5,401 nucleotides of DNA from Gorillibacterium sp. (GTDB lineage: Bacteria > Bacillota > Bacilli > Paenibacillales > NBRC-103111), in NCBI GenBank assembly GCA_023511325.1, contig JAIMBU010000254.1, forward strand, positions 1 to 5,401, read 5' to 3'. The notes beneath the pieces were generated by a model. That model searched no databases, was not told the origin of the DNA, and saw only the letters and a list, made by a program, of their open reading frames with translations. A program made the position numbers and the translations under genes. Below are positions 1 through 5,401 of this stretch, one piece after another; position 1 is the first letter of the stretch, and every line of letters starts with the position of its first letter.

Positions 1-20
1 CTACTAATCTATCGTCTTAC

Positions 21-1150
<1,130 letters not shown>

Positions 1151-1161
1151 CTGTTTTCAAG

Positions 1162-1192
1162 AGGCGCTGCATACCAATATGGGGCAGCGCCT
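1162..1192 (+). terminator. Perfect 9-bp hairpin between ilvC and leuA (processing/stabilising stem or weak terminator)
   Basis: AGGCGCTGC at 1162-1170 pairs perfectly with GCAGCGCCT at 1184-1192 around a 13-nt loop, inside which CC and GG could add two more pairs. The stem is GC-rich, but the following GTCATTTAAATTT has no continuous T-run. Full termination is therefore doubtful, and leuA begins only 28 nt further on. Partial termination or protection of an ilvC 3' end after processing fits better. The leuA ribosome binding site at 1207 is outside the stem, so it is not masked. Confidence 0.6.
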
Positions 1193-1206
1193 GTCATTTA
1201 AATTTC

Positions 1207-1215
1207 AGGAGGTGA
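1207..1215 (+). promoter_or_regulatory. leuA ribosome binding site
   Basis: AGGAGGTGA is a near-perfect match to the 16S rRNA 3' end and lies 5 nt before the ATG at 1221. It decides against the in-frame ATG at 1179, which falls within the loop of the upstream hairpin and would add 14 residues not typical of LeuA. Confidence 0.92.
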
Positions 1216-1220
1216 ATGGG

Positions 1221-2771
1221 ATGAGGAAAATTTATCTGTTTGACACAACTCTGCGAGACGGAGAGCAAACACCGGGCGTCAATCTCAATACCCAGGAGAA
1301 GGTGGAGATTGCTCTCCAACTGGAGAGAGTTGGGATCGATCGGATCGAGGCAGGGTTCCCTGCATCTTCTCCGGGAGAAGTGATCAGCGTCAGTGCGGTC
1401 AGTCGGGCGATTAAGCATGCATCCATCGTTGGGCTTTCTCGCTGTCGCGAGCAGGATATCGATGCAGCTAGAGAAGCGCTGAAGGAAGCGGCAGATCCGA
1501 CGCTGCACCTTTTCCTCGCGACCTCACCCATCCATCGCAAGCATAAACTCCGTATGGAAAAGCACCAGGTGTTGGAGACAGCAGAAGCTGCGATTCGGTA
1601 CGCCAGACGATTCTTTGACAAAATTGAATTTTCTCCGGAGGATGGTGGTAGAACCGAACTCGACTTCCTCTGTGAAGTCGTCGCCATGGCGGTCCGCGCC
1701 GGTGCTTCTGTTGTCAACATTCCAGATACCGTTGGTTATCTGACGCCAATGGAATACGGTAATATTTTTAAGGTGGTCAAGCAAACCGTTCCCGGTATTG
1801 AAAAAATTCAGTTAAGCTGCCACTGTCATGATGATTTGGGGATGGCGACGGCGAACTCTCTAGCTGCTGTCTTGAATGGGGCTGACCAAGTAGAGGGAAC
1901 CTTTAACGGCATCGGCGAGCGTGCGGGTAATACGGCGCTTGAAGAAATTGCTTTAGCGCTGGAAACCCGTCAAGACTTCTTCCAAGCCAAGTCAGGACTC
2001 CACCTGATCGAAATCGCTCGGACTAGTCGCTTGGTAAGTCGCCTAACCGGTATTCTGGTGCCCGCTAACAAGGCTATTGTTGGAGCTAATGCCTTTTCTC
2101 ATGAGTCGGGCATTCATCAGGATGGCGTGTTGAAAGAAGAAACAACCTATGAAATCATTTCTCCCCTGACAATAGGCTTGAAGGATAGCAAGCTTGTACT
2201 CGGTAAGCTTTCCGGACGTCATGCCTTCCGAGAGAAACTTATTGACCTTGGTTACAATCTTGATGAAGAGCGAGTAAATGTCGCCTTCGCTAAGTTCAAG
2301 GATTTAGCGGATAAGAAAAAGGACGTAACGGATGTGGATATACGTGCTCTGATTGAGGAGAAGCTCATTCCTGTTCCAGAAAGTTATATTCTGGATACCT
2401 TTCAGGTACTGTGTGGCAATCATTCTGTTCCAACGGCAACCATCCGGATTCTCACAGCCGAAGGCTCTATGATTGAGGAAGTAGCCATCGGTAACGGTTC
2501 CGTCGATGCCATCTATAAGGCCATTGATCGTGCGATCGGTGAGAGCGTCGAACTACAGGACTACACCATTCAGTCTGTTACTGATGGTAAAGATGCCCTT
2601 GGCGAGGTAACCGTTATGCTTGCTCAGAATGGTATTTCTGTTAAAGGCCGTGGTGTTAGTACCGATATTCTAGAGGCAAGCGCCCGAGCCTATGTAGATT
2701 CAATCAATCGATTAATCGATAAACGCAATACAAACGATGGTGCGAAATACGAAAGTGTTACGTTGATCTGA
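1221..2771 (+). CDS. leuA: 2-isopropylmalate synthase
   Basis: This enzyme (EC 2.3.3.13) condenses 2-ketoisovalerate with acetyl-CoA, the committed step of leucine synthesis, in the cytosol. The 516 residues match the usual bacillar length of about 515-520. The N-terminal TIM barrel of the HMGL-like family opens with DTTLRDGEQTPGV (8-20), where R12 is catalytic and D13 binds metal. The metal histidines H201 and H203 lie in SCHCHDDLG, and the GIGERAGN block ends at N237. The linker region has HESGIHQDG (294-302) and SGRHA (331-335). The C-terminal leucine-sensing domain covers roughly 385-516 and carries the conserved GRGVSTDILEASARAY at 476-491, so leucine feedback inhibition is likely. The gene follows ilvC closely, and a long hairpin follows the stop. 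I rank it above homocitrate or citramalate synthase because of the SGRHA and C-terminal motifs, the length and the neighbours. Confidence 0.97.
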   Translation: MRKIYLFDTTLRDGEQTPGVNLNTQEKVEIALQLERVGIDRIEAGFPASSPGEVISVSAVSRAIKHASIVGLSRCREQDIDAAREALKEAADPTLHLFLATSPIHRKHKLRMEKHQVLETAEAAIRYARRFFDKIEFSPEDGGRTELDFLCEVVAMAVRAGASVVNIPDTVGYLTPMEYGNIFKVVKQTVPGIEKIQLSCHCHDDLGMATANSLAAVLNGADQVEGTFNGIGERAGNTALEEIALALETRQDFFQAKSGLHLIEIARTSRLVSRLTGILVPANKAIVGANAFSHESGIHQDGVLKEETTYEIISPLTIGLKDSKLVLGKLSGRHAFREKLIDLGYNLDEERVNVAFAKFKDLADKKKDVTDVDIRALIEEKLIPVPESYILDTFQVLCGNHSVPTATIRILTAEGSMIEEVAIGNGSVDAIYKAIDRAIGESVELQDYTIQSVTDGKDALGEVTVMLAQNGISVKGRGVSTDILEASARAYVDSINRLIDKRNTNDGAKYESVTLI

Positions 2772-2798
2772 TCTATGCAGGACAAGAAGAACGAATGA

Positions 2799-2866
2799 GC
2801 GGCGTATTCTCTTTCTAGGAAAGAATATTTCTCTTTCTAGAAAGGAAAACGTCGCTTTCTTATTTG
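2799..2866 (+). terminator. Probable rho-independent terminator after leuA
   Basis: Positions 2799-2818 pair with 2837-2855 in 18 pairs (17 Watson-Crick, one G-U at 2802/2852), with one A-A mismatch (2806/2848) and one bulged T (2810). The stem can continue at 2820-2823 with 2833-2836. The base is GC-rich (GCG/CGC) and is followed at once by TTTCTTATTT (2856-2865). The stem is longer than usual and the T-tract is interrupted, so efficiency is uncertain. RNase III processing is an alternative. If it works, it separates leuA from the two downstream genes. Confidence 0.7.
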
Positions 2867-2895
2867 ATTAGGTTTGTTATCCACTCTCAAGGGGA

Positions 2896-2975
2896 AGAGG
2901 AGGAAGGCGAAACGATGGGGAATGCTATTCGAGAAACAGGATAATAAAATGAAAAGGGAATGGTTTAATAGATGA
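2896..2975 (+). other. Strong Shine-Dalgarno leading into two tiny reading frames before the acyltransferase
   Basis: AGAGGAGGAAGG at 2896-2907 is stronger than the ribosome binding sites of the genes on either side. It precedes ATG 2915 by 7 nt, but that frame (MGNAIRETG) stops at 2944. A second frame (MKREWFNR) starts at 2949 and its TGA (2973-2975) overlaps the acyltransferase start as ATGA. This could be a remnant of a gene start left when the downstream gene arrived, or a short translated leader that couples translation into it. Neither peptide is recognised, and I would not call them genes. Confidence 0.3.
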
Positions 2976-4006
2976 AGGTAATATTGAAAGAAAGAATGGG
3001 ATGGATTGATCTTTGTAAAGGGTTGGGAATGCTTTTAGTCATGTTAGGACATGCACCCTTTCCGGGAGAATTAACAAAAGTCATTTACACGTTCCATATG
3101 CCTTTATTTTTCTTCTTATCTGGTTATTTATTTTCCTTTAGAAAACATTCAAGCTTTGTAGCTTTTCTCAAAAGAAAACTCATTACCTTAGTCATCCCTT
3201 ATTTTTCACTTTCGTTAATAAATTATTTTTACTGGGTTTTTGTTTACCGTAACATTGGAAATGATTTTTATAGTAATTCAGGAATAAGTTTATATAGACC
3301 ACTATGGGGGACTCTTCTTGCGCAGCGGGATACCCCTTTCACTATACACAATCTGGCCTTATGGTTCTTACCTTGTTTATTCTTTGCTGAACTACTATTT
3401 TATTTTATTGTAAAATACAGTGATAATTATAAACAAATTATCGTTTATTTAATGTTTTGTTCAATCATTGGCTATTCGTATAGTACCTACATGACAAAAG
3501 CATTACCATGGAGCATTGACGCTGCTCTAACTGCCGTAGTTTTTTTAGGTGCCGGATATATAATCAAAAATAAAATGCAAGCAAGGTATTTTACGATCCA
3601 TTTCTTTATCATTTATCTAGGGATCAATCTTTTTTTTGGTCTTCATAACAAAACCGTCAATATGTTTCAGAATATGTATGGAAACTATATATTTTTTTAT
3701 ATTTCCGCTTTCGGTGGAATATTTGCCTTCATTACTTTCGTAAGAATACTCGAGCCTGTATTAAAACGAGTAACCATCTTTGCTTTCATTGGCGTAAACT
3801 CGCTGATTTATTTAGCGTTTCATAAATATATCGTGTTTCCACTAATTGGCCAATTGTTGAATCATCTATCGTTTTATCAGGTCCAAAGCGAATCTACCAA
3901 ATTCCTTGAGGGTATTAGTTATACGATAGTTGGCTCCCTGATGTTAGTTCCAGTTATATTTTTTATTAATCGCTATACCCCTTTTATTCTTGGTAAACGA
4001 AATTAA
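2972..4006 (+). CDS. Membrane acyltransferase, acyltransferase-3 superfamily (fucose 4-O-acetylase/NolL-like)
   Basis: The 344-residue protein is very hydrophobic, with about ten likely membrane helices. Its N-terminus carries the family signature: WIDLCKGLGMLLVMLGH at 11-27 with the putative catalytic H27, then FHMPLFFFLSGYLF at 41-54, then LWFLPCLFF at 130-138. This is the pattern of integral membrane O-acyltransferases that acetylate cell-surface or extracellular sugars. The actual acceptor cannot be read from the sequence. The start at 2972 has only a modest, distant AAGGGA (2954-2959). ATG 2996 is an alternative start that still keeps the signature. The gene lies between leuA and leuB without pathway relevance. 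It is strikingly AT-rich (16 G/C in 3121-3180, against 32 of 60 in leuB at 4381-4440) and uses many TTA, TTT and ATA codons, which points to horizontal acquisition. No clear promoter or terminator of its own is visible. I see no transposase or attachment site next to it. Confidence 0.85.
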   Translation: MKVILKERMGWIDLCKGLGMLLVMLGHAPFPGELTKVIYTFHMPLFFFLSGYLFSFRKHSSFVAFLKRKLITLVIPYFSLSLINYFYWVFVYRNIGNDFYSNSGISLYRPLWGTLLAQRDTPFTIHNLALWFLPCLFFAELLFYFIVKYSDNYKQIIVYLMFCSIIGYSYSTYMTKALPWSIDAALTAVVFLGAGYIIKNKMQARYFTIHFFIIYLGINLFFGLHNKTVNMFQNMYGNYIFFYISAFGGIFAFITFVRILEPVLKRVTIFAFIGVNSLIYLAFHKYIVFPLIGQLLNHLSFYQVQSESTKFLEGISYTIVGSLMLVPVIFFINRYTPFILGKRN

Positions 4007-4138
4007 AACCAACGAGTTATAGGTTCCTTCTATGAAGCCAATAGAATTTATATCTTGGTCATATGGTTTTTGATATGCTACAACTTATAAGTACGAATAG
4101 TTGTTACCTTTATGGACGAAATGAAGGAGTGGTTTCTG
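4007..4138 (+). other. Acyltransferase-leuB intergenic region
   Basis: This 132-bp stretch is AT-rich up to about 4110 and then returns to the composition of the leu genes. I see no convincing intrinsic terminator for the acyltransferase; CATAT/ATATG around 4060-4076 gives only a 5-bp stem. The best -10-like hexamer is TATAAG at 4086-4091, but no acceptable -35 lies 16-18 nt upstream. leuB may therefore rely on read-through transcription or on a promoter I cannot recognise. Confidence 0.5.
4124..4132 (+). promoter_or_regulatory. leuB ribosome binding site, selecting a TTG start
   Basis: AAGGAGTGG lies with its AAGGAG core 9 nt before TTG 4139. The in-frame ATG codons at 4112 and 4121 lie upstream of or at this site and have no Shine-Dalgarno sequence of their own, so the TTG is the most credible initiation codon. 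Confidence 0.8.
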
Positions 4139-5230
4139 TTGGCAGACGTGAAGAAGATTGCTGTGATTGCTGGAGACGGGATTGGGCCGGAGGTCGTAGC
4201 GGAAGCACAAAAGGTTATCGCTAAAACCGAAGAGGTATTCGGCTATCGTTTTGAGTTTGAATATGGTTTATTTGGCGGAATTGCCATTGATCAACGCGGA
4301 ACACCACTTCCTGAGGATACACTGGCGATGTGTAAGAACGCTGACGCCGTCCTGCTGGGAGCAGTGGGTGGTCCACAGTGGGATAATAACCCCAAGGAGT
4401 TACGCCCGGAAACAGGGCTTCTTGGCATCCGTAAGGCACTCGGACTATTCTCTAATATTCGTCCAGCTGTTGTCTTTGACTGCCTGAAGGATGCCTCTAC
4501 CCTCAAGCCCGAAGTATTAGAAGGTACGGATCTGATTGTTGTGCGTGAGCTTACGGGTGGGATTTATTTTGGCGAGAAGCTCCGGCGAGAAGGACCAAAC
4601 GGTCAAGAAGCTGTGGATACCTGTGTGTACAGTGTGATGGAAGTCGAGCGTATCGCACGTCAAGCCTTCGAAATTGCTCGGACCCGTCGCAAGAAGCTGG
4701 CATCAGTGGATAAGGCAAATGTACTTGAAACATCTCGATTATGGCGGGAAACAGTTATTCGTGTAGCTGAGGATTACCCCGATGTTGAGTTGGAGCATGT
4801 GCTGGTAGACAATTGTGCGATGCAGTTGCTGCGTCGACCTTCAAGCTTCGATGTCATTGTCACCGAGAACATGTTTGGTGACATTCTCAGTGATGAAGCT
4901 GCTATGCTGACAGGCTCGATTGGGATGCTCTCCTCTGCTTCTCTCGGAGAAGGCAGCTACGGACTATACGAGCCTGTACATGGCTCTGCTCCAGATATTG
5001 CCGGACAGGGAATCGCAAATCCAGTAGCGACCATCCTTTCAGTGGCTTTAATGTATCGGTTGACCTTTGGTTATCATGATGCGGCGGATGCTATTGAGCT
5101 CGCTGTCAAAGAAGTTCTTGATGCGGGCCATCGGACAAAGGATATTGCTGTTGATAAGAATAAATCCATCGGCACAGAAGCGATGGGTGATCTCATCGTA
5201 GCCGCTATTCGCAAATTACAAGGGAATTAG
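4139..5230 (+). CDS. leuB: 3-isopropylmalate dehydrogenase
   Basis: This enzyme (EC 1.1.1.85) oxidises and decarboxylates (2R,3S)-3-isopropylmalate to 2-ketoisocaproate with NAD+ and a divalent metal, the last leucine-specific step before transamination. It is a cytosolic dimer in the family. Starting from TTG 4139, the protein is [19 protein letters not shown]... with 363 residues, close to the usual bacillar length. The substrate arginines R98, R108 and R136, the catalytic pair Y143 and K192, and the metal aspartates D224, D248 and D252 are all present in their expected contexts ([39 protein letters not shown]). The NAD-binding stretch [15 protein letters not shown] begins at H281. These features exclude tartrate and isocitrate dehydrogenase as better calls. 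The gene is separated from leuA by the acyltransferase. leuC and leuD do not follow within the window. Confidence 0.96.
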   Translation: MADVKKIAVIAGDGIGPEVVAEAQKVIAKTEEVFGYRFEFEYGLFGGIAIDQRGTPLPEDTLAMCKNADAVLLGAVGGPQWDNNPKELRPETGLLGIRKALGLFSNIRPAVVFDCLKDASTLKPEVLEGTDLIVVRELTGGIYFGEKLRREGPNGQEAVDTCVYSVMEVERIARQAFEIARTRRKKLASVDKANVLETSRLWRETVIRVAEDYPDVELEHVLVDNCAMQLLRRPSSFDVIVTENMFGDILSDEAAMLTGSIGMLSSASLGEGSYGLYEPVHGSAPDIAGQGIANPVATILSVALMYRLTFGYHDAADAIELAVKEVLDAGHRTKDIAVDKNKSIGTEAMGDLIVAAIRKLQGN

Positions 5231-5245
5231 GAAGCATAATGAACA

Positions 5246-5275
5246 GCCTCTGGTAATCTTCCAGAGGTTTTGTTG
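5246..5275 (+). terminator. Rho-independent terminator after leuB
   Basis: CCTCTGG (5247-5253) and CCAGAGG (5261-5267) form a perfect 7-bp stem with a 7-nt loop, followed by TTTTGTTG. It starts 16 nt after the leuB stop and has compact, classical terminator geometry. Confidence 0.88.
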
Positions 5276-5319
5276 TCTGTAAAATAAGGGGGGGAATATA
5301 AAAGTTCACGGTTTATTCA

Positions 5320-5356
5320 ATTATTATAATTATTATTAAATAATAATTATAATAAT
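5320..5356. repeat. Perfect A/T palindrome, two 18-nt arms around one base
   Basis: Arms 5320-5337 and 5339-5356 are exact reverse complements around A5338 and contain no G or C. The repeat lies after the leuB terminator and ends one base before the -35 hexamer of the promoter at 5358. It could be an UP-element-like, readily melting tract, a binding site for a dimeric AT-preferring protein, or a cruciform-forming sequence. Which of these applies cannot be told from the sequence. Confidence 0.9.
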
Positions 5357-5357
5357 C

Positions 5358-5386
5358 TTGACTTTCATTTTTCCCAATGTTACGAT
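5358..5386 (+). promoter_or_regulatory. Probable sigma-A promoter for a gene beyond the right edge
   Basis: TTGACT (5358-5363, five of six consensus bases) and TACGAT (5381-5386, four of six) are separated by exactly 17 nt, with an A/T-only palindrome immediately upstream. Transcription would begin around 5393. It lies beyond the leuB terminator, as expected for a new transcription unit. The gene it serves is outside the window. Confidence 0.6.
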
Positions 5387-5401
5387 TTGTCATGTGAACT
5401 T

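Noticed and set aside
1232..1720. 162-codon reading frame on the minus strand inside leuA
   Set aside because: It is antisense to a well-conserved catalytic domain, has no ribosome binding site, and is rich in Ser/Arg as expected from antisense codons.
2867..2971. Promoter for the acyltransferase using TAAAAT at 2945-2950
   Set aside because: The -10 match is good, but no -35-like hexamer lies 16-18 nt upstream, so it is not supported beyond AT-richness.
4016..4080. Terminator for the acyltransferase
   Set aside because: Only stems of 4-5 bp with poor loops and no proper T-run could be found.
4221..4733. Several short frames on both strands inside leuB
   Set aside because: All overlap the conserved leuB catalytic region in other frames, are under 80 codons and have no initiation signals.
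5288..5294. Run of seven G as a ribosome binding site for a downstream gene
   Set aside because: No ATG, GTG or TTG follows at a usable distance, and the A/T palindrome comes directly after.

Overview
The window carries a branched-chain amino acid biosynthesis cluster from a Gram-positive bacterium, most likely of the Bacillales and probably close to Paenibacillus. This is judged from the order ilvC-leuA-leuB, strong AGGAGG-type ribosome binding sites, moderate base composition and protein wording such as the IlvC C-terminus MMHWIKK. It is a judgement from memory, not a database result. All four genes lie on the + strand.

Layout: 1-157 is a non-coding leader dominated by a very long imperfect inverted repeat (21-132), which is also built from two 39-nt tandem units. 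ilvC (ketol-acid reductoisomerase) is at 158-1150. A 9-bp perfect hairpin (1162-1192) separates it from leuA (2-isopropylmalate synthase, 1221-2771). A long hairpin with a T-rich tail (2799-2866) follows leuA and looks like a terminator. Next come a strong Shine-Dalgarno sequence leading only into tiny reading frames (2896-2975) and an AT-rich gene for a multi-pass membrane acyltransferase (2972-4006). leuB (3-isopropylmalate dehydrogenase, best start the TTG at 4139, end 5230) follows after a 132-bp gap, with its own terminator at 5246-5275. The right edge (5281-5401) holds a perfect 18-bp-arm A/T palindrome directly upstream of a well-spaced sigma-A-type promoter for a gene beyond the window.

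IlvC makes the dihydroxy acid precursors of valine/leucine and isoleucine. LeuA starts the leucine branch by condensing 2-ketoisovalerate with acetyl-CoA, and LeuB performs its oxidative decarboxylation step. ilvB/ilvN (expected upstream), leuC/leuD and ilvD are not in the window. All three enzymes are full length and keep their catalytic residues. The acyltransferase has no role in this pathway. Its base composition and codon use differ sharply from its neighbours, so it looks like an acquired gene lodged between leuA and leuB.

The signals most worth following are the 112-nt dyad in front of ilvC, the bracketing of ilvC by two stem-loops (suggesting mRNA processing), the foreign-looking acyltransferase with a weak repeat of the leuB leader on its left side, and the palindrome-plus-promoter at the right end. 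I found no evidence of a wholly new multi-gene system here.
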